A DNA stretch of 64,000 bases from Leeuwenhoekiella aequorea (GTDB lineage Bacteria; Bacteroidota; Bacteroidia; Flavobacteriales; Flavobacteriaceae). Under the pieces are notes generated by a model, which was given only the letters and a program-made list of their open reading frames with translations, was not told where the DNA came from and ran no database searches. The stretch lies in assembly GCF_004104375.1 (NCBI RefSeq), contig NZ_QOVM01000008.1, positions 32,369 to 96,368 on the forward strand. Direction: 5' to 3'. Each line of letters begins with the position of its first letter. Positions within the stretch are counted from its first letter, which is position 1. Below are positions 25,910-34,325 of the stretch, piece by piece. The position numbers and the translations under genes were made by a program.

Positions 25910-27997
25910 ATGAATAACATAGCTATTCTTTTTCTGCTGTTACTTTCAACTTTTGCTCAGGCACAAGTGAAGGCAACAGCAGATTCTGTTTTGACCCGTA
26001 ACGCACTAGGCGAAGTTTATATAACTTCTACTCCTATTCAAAATGAATTGCAACGCATACCTGCTTCGGTAAACGTAATCAGTTCTGAAGACTTACAACG
26101 TGGCGATCAACTTTCTATCGCAAACGAAATAAACAAAAATCCTGGAATACAAATGCAGCAAGGCGCACTCAATACGAGTCGTATTAGCATAAGAGGTCTG
26201 GGAGCTCGCAGTCAATATTCTACTAATCGAGTTAAAGCTTATATTGAAGGTATTCCCCTAACCACCGGTGAAGGTGAAACCACACTTGAAGATATAGACC
26301 TCAACTTGATAGACCGCCTTGAAATAATTAAAGGTCCGGCAAGTAGTAGTTATGGAGCCGGTTTAGGTGGCGCGATTAATATTTCGGTTATAAAACCTAA
26401 ACCACAAAGTACTTCTGTAAGATTAAATAGCCTAGGTGGCTCATTTGGTCTTTTTAAAGGTGGTGCTACAGCTATGCTTGCTTCAGAAAACACAGCCGGC
26501 TATTTTAGCTATAATCATCTTGAAAAAAATGGATATAGAGCTAACAGCAATTACAATCGCAACACGTATACCGCTTATGCCAAGACTCAAATTAATGCAG
26601 TAAGTGCTCTTACTTTTTTTGGTAATTATACGCGCTTAAAAGCTTTTATACCGAGCTCCATAAACGAAGATGATTTCAAAAACAATCCTGAGAAAGCAGC
26701 TTTCACCTGGGCTCAGTCACAGGGGTATGAATCTTACGATAAAGGGTTAGCCGGGCTTTCTTATAATTGGAATTTAAATGAATCAAATTCCTGGACGACC
26801 AGCATATTTACAAATTTTAGAGATGGCTATGAGCCTAGACCGTTTGATATTTTGGACGAAAACTCAGTTGCTTTTGGAGTACGTAGTAATCTAGCTTCTT
26901 CCTTTTCAGTTTTAAATATTCCCATAAGCAGCAATATTGGTGTTGAATATTTTGATGAGCATTATAAAGCAAAACTGTATCAAAACCTATACGAAGATAC
27001 TAATGGCAACGGCAGTTTACAGGGAGATCTTTTTAGTAATCAGGAACAAGATCGTAAATATCTCAATTTATTTGCTCAGGCAAATCTTAAGTTGTCAGCG
27101 CGTTTACAAGCTGAAATTGGGCTTAATTATAACCATAGCAGATACGTACTTGATGATTATTTAAACGAATCAGAAATAGATAATTCTGGAGTGTATACGT
27201 ATCCGCGTTTGTTTTTACCTCAAGCAGGATTAACCTACGAACTAGTGAATGATAAATTCTTATATGCCACAGTGAGTCGTGGTTTTTCACTACCTACAGT
27301 TGCAGAAACACTTACTCCTGAAGGAGCCATTAATCCTGAAATTAAACCAGAAACCGGATACAATTATGAACTGGGTCTAAAAGCACAATGGCTTGATAAA
27401 AAACTATACACAGAACTAGCCTTTTATACGGTTCAAGTTTCAGATTTACTAGTTGCAGAACGTGTAGATAATGATCAGTTTGTAGGTAGAAATGCTGGAA
27501 AAACTTCTCATAATGGAATAGAAGTTTTGATGAATTATAAAGATCTTACGTTTAATTCGCTATTAATTAATCCTTACGCTTCACTTACTATTAACGATTA
27601 TTCATTTGAAGATTTTACCGATAATGATATTGATTTTGCGGGGAATGACCTTACCGGAGTGGCAGACAAAGTATTTAATCTTGGTTTGGATTTAATTCAC
27701 GATTCGGGTTTACGCTTTAATGTAAACTATAGACATACTGGAGAAATCCCACTAGATGATGCAAACAGCATTTACAGTGACAGTTATAATCTTGTAAATC
27801 TGCGGGCTGATTACGAGTTTAAAATAGCTCAGCACTTTACTACTACGCTTTATAGTGGTGTAAATAATGTTTTTGACACCAATTATGCCGCTCAGGTTTT
27901 ACCTAATGCAACAGGATTTGGTGGTGCTGCACCCCGTTATTATTATCCCGGAGATCCGGTTAACTTCTATATTGGACTTAATTTGAATATCTTTTAA
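25910..27997 (+). CDS. TonB-dependent outer-membrane receptor
   Basis: 695 residues with signal peptide (to about AQAQ at residue 19), a plug domain (ITSTPIQNELQRIPASVNVIS, RISIRGLGARSQYSTNRVKAYIEGIP) and a beta barrel ending in aromatic NFYIGLNLNIF. It belongs to the FecA/siderophore-type receptors and lacks the N-terminal carboxypeptidase-like domain of SusC proteins. It is probably cotranscribed with the dehydrogenase-like lipoprotein upstream. The ligand is unknown. Confidence 0.92.
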   Translation: MNNIAILFLLLLSTFAQAQVKATADSVLTRNALGEVYITSTPIQNELQRIPASVNVISSEDLQRGDQLSIANEINKNPGIQMQQGALNTSRISIRGLGARSQYSTNRVKAYIEGIPLTTGEGETTLEDIDLNLIDRLEIIKGPASSSYGAGLGGAINISVIKPKPQSTSVRLNSLGGSFGLFKGGATAMLASENTAGYFSYNHLEKNGYRANSNYNRNTYTAYAKTQINAVSALTFFGNYTRLKAFIPSSINEDDFKNNPEKAAFTWAQSQGYESYDKGLAGLSYNWNLNESNSWTTSIFTNFRDGYEPRPFDILDENSVAFGVRSNLASSFSVLNIPISSNIGVEYFDEHYKAKLYQNLYEDTNGNGSLQGDLFSNQEQDRKYLNLFAQANLKLSARLQAEIGLNYNHSRYVLDDYLNESEIDNSGVYTYPRLFLPQAGLTYELVNDKFLYATVSRGFSLPTVAETLTPEGAINPEIKPETGYNYELGLKAQWLDKKLYTELAFYTVQVSDLLVAERVDNDQFVGRNAGKTSHNGIEVLMNYKDLTFNSLLINPYASLTINDYSFEDFTDNDIDFAGNDLTGVADKVFNLGLDLIHDSGLRFNVNYRHTGEIPLDDANSIYSDSYNLVNLRADYEFKIAQHFTTTLYSGVNNVFDTNYAAQVLPNATGFGGAAPRYYYPGDPVNFYIGLNLNIF

Positions 27998-28015
27998 AAC
28001 ATAAACAGCTGCTTA

Positions 28016-28783
28016 CTAGCCGCCTTCTGACTCCTTATTAAAGTTTTCAAGCTCAGCTTTAAAATTTGCACTTAGTTTCATCAAGGCGTCTAGTAAATCT
28101 AGCTGATGTTCGGGTAGTAGAAGTTCTCCCTTTAACTGCATAGCATCACAGTACTCAAAAAATAAATTTTGATAGTAAGGTTCGATCTCTAATTGACGGG
28201 TTAAAAATTGCTGATCAAAATAATCACTAGTATTAAATAGCTCTTGATACTGCTCATACGTAATAGGTGAATATTCCATTTGTTGCTTTGACGGATCTTT
28301 TTTGAATAACCCCATAAAACGCTTAGCCAGCATTATAAAATCTACCCCATTACTGGTATATTGAGGTCTGTATTTTTGAGGATTTTGCTTGATGTCATTT
28401 TGAATTAGGGTATTAACTTCGGCGGTATATTCTTCCTGACTAAATTTTTTCTCCTTTGGGGCTTCCGTAAGACGCACCTCATCTAATTCATTTAAGTTTT
28501 CATTAAGCTCTACTACCCAACGCTTTTCTAGCTGAAAAGGTTCTATGATAAAAATTTGAGTTTCCATAAAGGGAGCGCTAAAAATCAAAGAGTCATTGAT
28601 TCTTGCAGCAATACTAAAATCGCCTTCATCTGTAGTTACCATACTCCTATTTTGAGTACGATTTTCTACCAGTACTCCCGGTACTCTTTTATCTCCAGCG
28701 TAAACTTTACCGCTAGTATTTTGTGAATAGCCTGAGAAGGTCAATATAAATATCCCCAGAAATAGAAGTACTTTATAATTCAT
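28016..28783 (-). CDS. Secreted protein with carboxypeptidase-like regulatory domain (paralogue 1)
   Basis: 255 residues from the ATG at 28783; an in-frame TTG two codons upstream is less likely. MNYKVLLFLGIFILTFSGYSQ is a signal peptide. NTSGKVYAGDKRVPGVLVEN...TTDEGDFSIAARINDSLIFSAPF is a CarboxypepD_reg-like beta-sandwich, followed by a helical C-terminal half. It is paralogous to the gene immediately upstream (shared SGKVYA, GVL, LVEL-N-NELDEV motifs), the result of a tandem duplication. Function unknown; in Bacteroidota such proteins are usually exported. Confidence 0.8.
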   Translation of the reverse strand: MNYKVLLFLGIFILTFSGYSQNTSGKVYAGDKRVPGVLVENRTQNRSMVTTDEGDFSIAARINDSLIFSAPFMETQIFIIEPFQLEKRWVVELNENLNELDEVRLTEAPKEKKFSQEEYTAEVNTLIQNDIKQNPQKYRPQYTSNGVDFIMLAKRFMGLFKKDPSKQQMEYSPITYEQYQELFNTSDYFDQQFLTRQLEIEPYYQNLFFEYCDAMQLKGELLLPEHQLDLLDALMKLSANFKAELENFNKESEGG

Positions 28784-28807
28784 ATACAAAACTAGAGATT
28801 AAATGTG

Positions 28808-29563
28808 TTAGTTTTCGGTAATTGCTAGATCGTGGAATTCATCGCTTCTCTTCAATAAAAAATCTAAAAACCGAATTTGATTCTTTTTATCTAATAATCT
28901 GGAATCTATCTGCTGACTTTGACAATAGTCAAAAAATGTAGGCTCCTCTTTTTTAGAAACGGCTAATTGATTCCGAAGCAAATCTTCATTAAAAAAATCA
29001 TCTTTCTTAAAGAAAACAATTAATTCTTCAAGACCTAAAATTCTAAAACGCTTGGCTGCCTGATTATCATTTCTCTTTTGATTATTAATACCCTTAAGTA
29101 TCATTTTGCCTAAAGCAATAACATCGATTCCGTCCCCAGAAGATTGCGGACTATAAGCGTAGGGGTTATCTCTAATATCTTTTTGAAGCCAGTTGTTAAA
29201 GTTTTTGCTGTACTCGGCAACACTAAACTCCTTCGCCTTAGACATACCCGTTAAAAGCACCTCATCAAGTTCGTTTCTATTTTCTAATAATTCTACAACC
29301 CAAACCTCATTTAAGTGATATTCTTGTACACGAATTATTTGAGTTTTAAAAAAGGATGCGCTAAAAACTAAAGAGTCGCCAATATTTGCAGCAAAATTAA
29401 AATCTCCTTTAGCATTTGTTGAAGCCATGCTATTTTGAGTAGTATTAATTATCAACACACCTTCCATAGGTTTGTTATCTGCATACACCTTACCCGTAGT
29501 TTTTTGAGAATAGCCCTTAAAAACACTAAAAAGAATAATGATAACTAGAATTTTTCTCAGCAT
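28808..29563 (-). CDS. Secreted protein with carboxypeptidase-like regulatory domain (paralogue 2)
   Basis: 251 residues with signal peptide (MLRKILVIIILFSVFKGYSQ) and the same layout as the following gene: KTTGKVYADNKPMEGVLI, a GDFNFAANIGDSLVFSASF strand, WVVELLENRNELDEVLLTG, then a helical C-terminal half with SGDGIDVIALGKMILKG. The two genes lie 24 nt apart and differ mainly in the C-terminal half, so they have diverged well beyond a recent copy. The role is unknown. Confidence 0.8.
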   Translation of the reverse strand: MLRKILVIIILFSVFKGYSQKTTGKVYADNKPMEGVLIINTTQNSMASTNAKGDFNFAANIGDSLVFSASFFKTQIIRVQEYHLNEVWVVELLENRNELDEVLLTGMSKAKEFSVAEYSKNFNNWLQKDIRDNPYAYSPQSSGDGIDVIALGKMILKGINNQKRNDNQAAKRFRILGLEELIVFFKKDDFFNEDLLRNQLAVSKKEEPTFFDYCQSQQIDSRLLDKKNQIRFLDFLLKRSDEFHDLAITEN

Positions 29564-29615
29564 AAAATAGATCTGTTAATTAAAGACCTATTCGCTATCA
29601 AAAAGTTGCAAAGAT

Positions 29616-30068
29616 TTAAATGCGGACAGCGTCTGGTACCAACCCCGTGTAGTCACCTCCGTTACGTATAACGTCTCGCACTATTGATGAGGAAATATAA
29701 CTTTTTCCAGATGATGTAAGCAGGAATACGGTTTCAATTTGAGAAAGTTTTCTATTTGTATGTGCGATTGCCTTTTCAAATTCAAAATCTCCAGGGTTTC
29801 TGAGTCCACGCAATATAAAAGCACTATCTGTTTCATTACAAAAATCAACCGTAAGTCCTTTGTAGGTCATTACCTTAATTTTTGGCTCGTCTTTAAATGA
29901 TTCTTTCAAAAAAGTTTCTCGCTGTTCTAAGGTGAACATATACTTTTTATCTGCATTAACACCTATAGCTAAAATAATCTCGTCAAAGAGTTTTAACCCA
30001 CGCTCAATAATATCGTAGTGACCTAAGGTAAGTGGATCAAAAGATCCTGGAAAAACTGCGCGTTTCAT
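29616..30068 (-). CDS. coaD: Phosphopantetheine adenylyltransferase
   Basis: 150 residues from MKRAVFPGSFDPLTLGHYDII. TLGH is the nucleotidyltransferase (T/H)xGH motif and SSSIVRDVIRNGGD the C-terminal signature. It makes dephospho-CoA from 4'-phosphopantetheine and ATP. The longest frame begins 20 codons further upstream (30128), but that extension is not part of the family, so I take the internal ATG at 30068. Confidence 0.97.
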   Translation of the reverse strand: MKRAVFPGSFDPLTLGHYDIIERGLKLFDEIILAIGVNADKKYMFTLEQRETFLKESFKDEPKIKVMTYKGLTVDFCNETDSAFILRGLRNPGDFEFEKAIAHTNRKLSQIETVFLLTSSGKSYISSSIVRDVIRNGGDYTGLVPDAVRI

Positions 30069-30171
30069 AGACGTTATATCGATTGAAATTAAAAGTACAA
30101 AATGTATGAGGAATATGTATTGAATCAATTAAGCTTTCAACTGAAAGCCTATTGACACTTTTATATAACCT

Positions 30172-31152
30172 CTATTGGTTAAGCGCTTGCTCGATTACAT
30201 TATCAAATAAATCTGCCAGACTGATGCCTGCTACTTTTGCCTGCTGGGGAATTATACTAGCAGGACTCAAACCCGGAGTAGTATTTACTTCTAGAAAATG
30301 AGGCTCCCCATTATGAAAAATAAATTCTGCACGTGTAAGGCCTTTTAGTTTTAATGCTTTAAAAACCTTTTCTGCTTCTCGCTGTACTGCGCTTGTTTGC
30401 TCATCGCTGATGCGTGCAGGAGTGATTTCTTGTGATTTACCAGCATATTTTGCTTCATAATCAAAGAAGTCATTGTCGCTTACAATCTCGGTGACTGGTA
30501 ACGCTTGTATTTTTCCGTAGTAATTAATTACACCTACAGAAACTTCTGTACCCTCTAAAAACGATTCGATTATAATTTCGTCATCCTCTTTAAACGAAAT
30601 TGCAATGGCCGCTTCGAGTGCGTCTTCTTCATATACTTTAGACACCCCAAAACTGCTACCTGCTTTATTGGCTTTTACGAAACACGGTAAACCTACCTTC
30701 GCAACAATTTCTGAAGTATTTATAACATCTCCTTTATTTAAAAAATAATTTGTCGCCGTTTTAATACCATACGCACTAAGTACACTTATACAATCACGCT
30801 TATTAAACGTAAGGGCTGCTTCATAATAATCACAAGCTGTTTGAGGAATACCCAGCAACTCTAAATAGGCTTGAAATGTGCCATCTTCTCCGGGAGTTCC
30901 GTGAATTGTATTAAACACACAGTCAAATTTTATCTTTGTACCGTCTATAGTAATAGAAAAGTCACTTTTATCTACCGGAAATGGTTTGTGATCAGAATGG
31001 CTGCAAAACCAACCTTCCTTTATTATAGAAATAGGATAAACTGTATACTTTGAAGTGTCAAGATGTTTACAAACTGTATTTCCGCTAAGCATTGATATCG
31101 CTACCTCGCTAGAAAAACCACCCATTATAACCGCTATATTTTTTTTTGACAT
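30172..31152 (-). CDS. ddl: D-alanine--D-alanine ligase
   Basis: 326-residue ATP-grasp enzyme for peptidoglycan precursor synthesis. IAVIMGGFSSEVAISMLSG near the N-terminus, GTPGEDGTFQAYLELLGIP and LEVNTTPGLSPASIIPQQ near the C-terminus are the family signatures. It is divergent from the PASTA-domain gene, with 136 nt between them, and close to coaD on the same strand; I recall this grouping as common in Flavobacteriia. Confidence 0.97.
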   Translation of the reverse strand: MSKKNIAVIMGGFSSEVAISMLSGNTVCKHLDTSKYTVYPISIIKEGWFCSHSDHKPFPVDKSDFSITIDGTKIKFDCVFNTIHGTPGEDGTFQAYLELLGIPQTACDYYEAALTFNKRDCISVLSAYGIKTATNYFLNKGDVINTSEIVAKVGLPCFVKANKAGSSFGVSKVYEEDALEAAIAISFKEDDEIIIESFLEGTEVSVGVINYYGKIQALPVTEIVSDNDFFDYEAKYAGKSQEITPARISDEQTSAVQREAEKVFKALKLKGLTRAEFIFHNGEPHFLEVNTTPGLSPASIIPQQAKVAGISLADLFDNVIEQALNQ

Positions 31153-31242
31153 AGTAAATAATAACTCTTTGCGTTTCTTGATAATAAATCGGGTTCAAAG
31201 AACGCTATTTTTAGAATAAATAGGCAAAAAAAATGATTGCAA

Positions 31243-31273
31243 TTGAGGGTCACCCAATTTTAAACTAAGTTTG
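31243..31273 (+). promoter_or_regulatory. Predicted promoter of the PASTA-rluD operon
   Basis: TTG (31243-31245), 20 nt, TAAGTTTG (31266-31273), a full TAnnTTTG match. Transcription would begin near 31280, about 10 nt before the first ATG. Confidence 0.6.
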
Positions 31274-31288
31274 TAGCCGCAAAATCGC

Positions 31289-31930
31289 ATGTGTATGGGA
31301 CTAATAAAATTTATATTTAGCAAAGCATTTTTAATGCAGCTACTTCTTGCCTTAATCGTATTGGTTATTTTAGGATTTGCCTTTATGTTTTGGCTTAGCT
31401 CTTCTACAAATCATGATGAGCGCATTGCAGTTCCCGATCTTAGTAAAATGTCGTTAAGCTTAGTAAAGCAAGAGCTTGACAATGCTAACTTAAATTACAT
31501 TGTGATTGATTCTTCTAATTACAATCCAGATTACCCTACGTACTCTGTCATAGAGCAAAATCCTGCAGCAGGAAAATTTGTAAAAGAAAACAGAAAAATA
31601 TATCTCGTTCTAAATCCTTCAGGATACCGCGAGATTGCAATTCCTGCACTTGTAGGAAGAACACAGCGCCAGGTAGAACCTACACTACTAGCTTTAGGAT
31701 TCAAAGTAGGGAGAATAGACCTGCGCGATCACATTTCTGAAGATGAAGTTTTAGAATTAAGACACAACGGGACTACCTTAAAAGAAGGTGACAGATTGCG
31801 TAAAATGTCTGTTATAGACCTTGTTGTAGGCAATGGAAAAGATAATTATTACAATAATGCTACTGAAGATTCAGTAGATATAGATGATTCTATTAACGAA
31901 GATGAAGAATTAGAAGATGCAGGATTTTAA
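31289..31930 (+). CDS. PASTA-domain membrane protein
   Basis: 213 residues. A transmembrane segment at about residues 16-36 is followed by two PASTA domains (IAVPDLSKMSLSLVKQELD and IAIPALVGRTQRQVEPTLL) and an acidic tail (DSVDIDDSINEDEELED). PASTA domains bind peptidoglycan or muropeptides in other proteins; here there is no kinase or transpeptidase domain attached. It is divergent from ddl and overlaps the RluD-like gene by 14 nt. A second ATG lies two codons after the first. Confidence 0.9.
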   Translation: MCMGLIKFIFSKAFLMQLLLALIVLVILGFAFMFWLSSSTNHDERIAVPDLSKMSLSLVKQELDNANLNYIVIDSSNYNPDYPTYSVIEQNPAAGKFVKENRKIYLVLNPSGYREIAIPALVGRTQRQVEPTLLALGFKVGRIDLRDHISEDEVLELRHNGTTLKEGDRLRKMSVIDLVVGNGKDNYYNNATEDSVDIDDSINEDEELEDAGF

Positions 31931-32951
31931 TACAGAAGGACCAGACGAACAAGAAGATGAGCTTTTTGAACATTATAATTTTACCGCAGGAAAAGGTCAA
32001 GAACCGCTGCGTGTAGATAAGTTTTTAATGAATTTTATTGAAAAAGCAACGCGTAATAAAATTCAAACTGCAGCTAAAAATGGAAATATTCAAGTTAATG
32101 GTGCAGTTGTAAAACAAAATTATAAAGTAAAAGCAGGTGATGTCGTTCGCGTAATGTTTGAGCATCCGCCGTATGAGTTTTTACTTACTCCAGAAAATAT
32201 TCCGTTAGATATAGTTTATGAAGATGACACACTGCTAGTGGTAAATAAACCTGCTGGCATGGTCGTTCATCCGGGACATGGTAATTACAGCGGTACATTA
32301 ATAAATGCTCTAATCTATCATTTCGAAAATTTACCCGAAAACAGTAGCGGCAGACCGGGACTTGTACATAGAATTGATAAAGATACAAGTGGCCTGCTGG
32401 TGGTTGCAAAAACCGAAGCTGCAATGACTCACCTTGCCAAACAATTTTTTGATAAAAGTAGCGAGCGCGAATATGTAGCAATCGTTTGGGGAAATGTCGA
32501 AGAAGAAGAAGGTACTGTTGAAGGTCATATAGGCAGACACCCTAAAAATCGTATGCAGAATACAGTTTTTCCGGATGGTGATCAGGGCAAAGAAGCTGTA
32601 ACGCATTATAAAGTCCTAGAACGTCTGGGTTATGTAACTAAGATTTCGTGTAAGTTAGAAACCGGTCGTACCCATCAAATACGCGTGCATTTAAAATACA
32701 TAGGACACACCCTATTTAACGATGAGCGCTATGGAGGAGATGCTATTTTAAAAGGTACCACCTTTACAAAGTACAAGCAGTTTGTAGACAATTGTTTTAA
32801 AATATTGCCTAGACAAGCGTTACACGCTAAAACATTAGGTTTTGTGCACCCTAAAACCGGTGAATGGATGAGCTTTAACAGTGATATTCCACAAGATATG
32901 GTAGACTGCATCGAGAAGTGGCGTGGTTATGCTAAGCATGCGATGGAGTAA
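31917..32951 (+). CDS. RluA-family 23S rRNA pseudouridine synthase, RluD-like
   Basis: 344 residues. An S4 RNA-binding domain (LRVDKFLMNFIEKATRNKIQ, about residues 31-50) precedes the catalytic domain, where GLVHRIDKDTSGLLVVAKT carries the catalytic Asp. Family members isomerize uridines in large-subunit rRNA; RluD targets helix 69. Its start lies inside the end of the PASTA gene (14-nt overlap). Confidence 0.94.
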   Translation: MQDFNTEGPDEQEDELFEHYNFTAGKGQEPLRVDKFLMNFIEKATRNKIQTAAKNGNIQVNGAVVKQNYKVKAGDVVRVMFEHPPYEFLLTPENIPLDIVYEDDTLLVVNKPAGMVVHPGHGNYSGTLINALIYHFENLPENSSGRPGLVHRIDKDTSGLLVVAKTEAAMTHLAKQFFDKSSEREYVAIVWGNVEEEEGTVEGHIGRHPKNRMQNTVFPDGDQGKEAVTHYKVLERLGYVTKISCKLETGRTHQIRVHLKYIGHTLFNDERYGGDAILKGTTFTKYKQFVDNCFKILPRQALHAKTLGFVHPKTGEWMSFNSDIPQDMVDCIEKWRGYAKHAME

Positions 32952-33002
32952 TTTTTGATAGCGCTTACGCGGAAAACTTATAGTTTATCTTAAATTTAAA
33001 GT

Positions 33003-33194
33003 ATGCTAGATTTTATACCTGAAAATTTACAGACAATACTCATTGTCGTTGTCCTTGCCTTATTATTTCTTGCGGTAATGAAAAATAATAAGCGTAATCA
33101 AAGTAAAATGAGGGATCGAAAACGACGCAGTTTTAGAGCGGACTACTTTGAAAGAAAAAACCAGCGCGATCAGGGAAATAATTCCTCAAATTAA
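33003..33194 (+). CDS. Small single-span membrane protein, function unknown
   Basis: 63 residues. One hydrophobic segment (about 9-26, LQTILIVVVLALLFLAVM) is followed by a very basic tail (KNNKRNQSKMRDRKRRS). The positive-inside rule puts the tail in the cytoplasm. It lies 51 nt after the RluD-like gene and 12 nt before the adenosyltransferase, so it is probably cotranscribed. I do not recognize a family. Confidence 0.7.
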   Translation: MLDFIPENLQTILIVVVLALLFLAVMKNNKRNQSKMRDRKRRSFRADYFERKNQRDQGNNSSN

Positions 33195-33206
33195 AAATTC
33201 AATATC

Positions 33207-33776
33207 TTGAAAATTTATACAAAAACCGGAGATAAAGGTACTACAGCACTCTTTGGAGGAACGCGTGTTTCTAAACACGACATTCGCATTGAAAGTTACG
33301 GTACACTTGACGAACTTAATTCACATATAGGTTTACTACGCGATCAAGAAATAGATTTAAATAGTAAAAAACAACTCATTACCATTCAGGAAAAACTATT
33401 TGTCATAGGCGCAATTCTCGCGACTGACCCTGAAAGGGCAATCTTAAAAAATGGTAAAGAACGATTAGATATTAAACGTATAAATGATCTTGATATCGCA
33501 CTTCTGGAAACTGAAATGGACATCATGGATGAACAGCTACCTCCTATGACTCACTTTGTACTTCCAGGAGGGCATCAAACAGTGTCATTCTGTCACATAG
33601 CGCGCAGTGTATGTCGTAGAGCAGAACGACTGGCAACTGCTCTTTATCAAGAAGTTCCGTTTGAAGATAATGCCTTAAAATATTTAAACCGTCTTTCTGA
33701 CTATCTCTTTGTAATGGCACGTTTCTTGTCAAATCAGCTACAAGCAAAAGAGATTAAGTGGATACCTGAAAAATAG
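33207..33776 (+). CDS. Cob(I)yrinic acid a,c-diamide adenosyltransferase (PduO type)
   Basis: 189 residues. KIYTKTGDKGTTALFGG is the ATP-binding N-terminal motif of PduO-type adenosyltransferases; SYGTLDELNSHIG and FVLPGGHQTVSFCHIARSVCRRAER complete the signature. It forms adenosylcobalamin, the cofactor of methylmalonyl-CoA mutase and similar enzymes. Translation starts at TTG (33207), since the conserved N-terminus begins at the next codon and no ATG is available. Confidence 0.95.
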   Translation: MKIYTKTGDKGTTALFGGTRVSKHDIRIESYGTLDELNSHIGLLRDQEIDLNSKKQLITIQEKLFVIGAILATDPERAILKNGKERLDIKRINDLDIALLETEMDIMDEQLPPMTHFVLPGGHQTVSFCHIARSVCRRAERLATALYQEVPFEDNALKYLNRLSDYLFVMARFLSNQLQAKEIKWIPEK

Positions 33777-33867
33777 CTTTTTAGTATTCATTTTAAGTCA
33801 TAAGTACCGTTATCTTAACAGATTACACACGTTCTTAAAAATAATATTGAATTAATTGATATTTTCC

Positions 33868-33897
33868 TTGGTTATTACGCTAATAAATTTATTTTTG
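33868..33897 (+). promoter_or_regulatory. Predicted promoter of the DUF2795 gene
   Basis: TTG (33868-33870), 19 nt, TATTTTTG (33890-33897): consensus boxes and spacing. The gene's ATG is 22 nt downstream. Confidence 0.75.
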
Positions 33898-33919
33898 CAA
33901 AAAATTAAATACGTTAACT

Positions 33920-34141
33920 ATGTACTGGACATTAGAACTAGCCTCTCACCTAAGCGATGCACCTTGGCCGGCTACCAAAGATGAATTGATTGATTATGCA
34001 ATTAGAACGGGAGCGCCACTTGAGGTTGTAGAAAATTTACAATCTATGGAAGATGAAGGTGATTCTTATGATTCTATTGACGAGATATGGCCAGACTACC
34101 CGTCTGACGACGACTACCTCTGGAATGAGGATGAATACTAG
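33920..34141 (+). CDS. DUF2795 domain protein
   Basis: 73 residues, very acidic C-terminal half (DEGDSYDSIDEIWPDYPSDDDYLWNEDEY). The N-terminal LASHLSDAPWPATKDELIDYAIRTGAP matches the DUF2795 pattern, a small helical domain of unknown function that is widespread in Bacteroidota. It is a single-gene unit with its own consensus promoter and terminator. Confidence 0.9.
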   Translation: MYWTLELASHLSDAPWPATKDELIDYAIRTGAPLEVVENLQSMEDEGDSYDSIDEIWPDYPSDDDYLWNEDEY

Positions 34142-34164
34142 ATTTCACATCACGTAAACACATA

Positions 34165-34190
34165 AAAAGTCTCGCATTGAGGCTTTTTTT
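34165..34190 (+). terminator. Terminator after the DUF2795 gene
   Basis: AAGTCTC, loop GCATT, GAGGCTT (one G-U pair) followed by a run of eight T. Confidence 0.8.
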
Positions 34191-34325
34191 TTGCTTAAAT
34201 TTGAACTGCTTGAGAAAGCAAATTGTCGTAACATAGCGTTGCGTTTATCGGAAGATTAATTTATTAATAGCCACGCCTCAAGCGCAACTTAAGCAATCTA
34301 TTGATAATAAACTATTTACCAAATT

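Noticed and set aside
30069..30128. N-terminal extension of coaD by 20 residues
   Set aside because: The hydrophobic extension is foreign to this cytoplasmic enzyme family; the conserved N-terminus starts at 30068.
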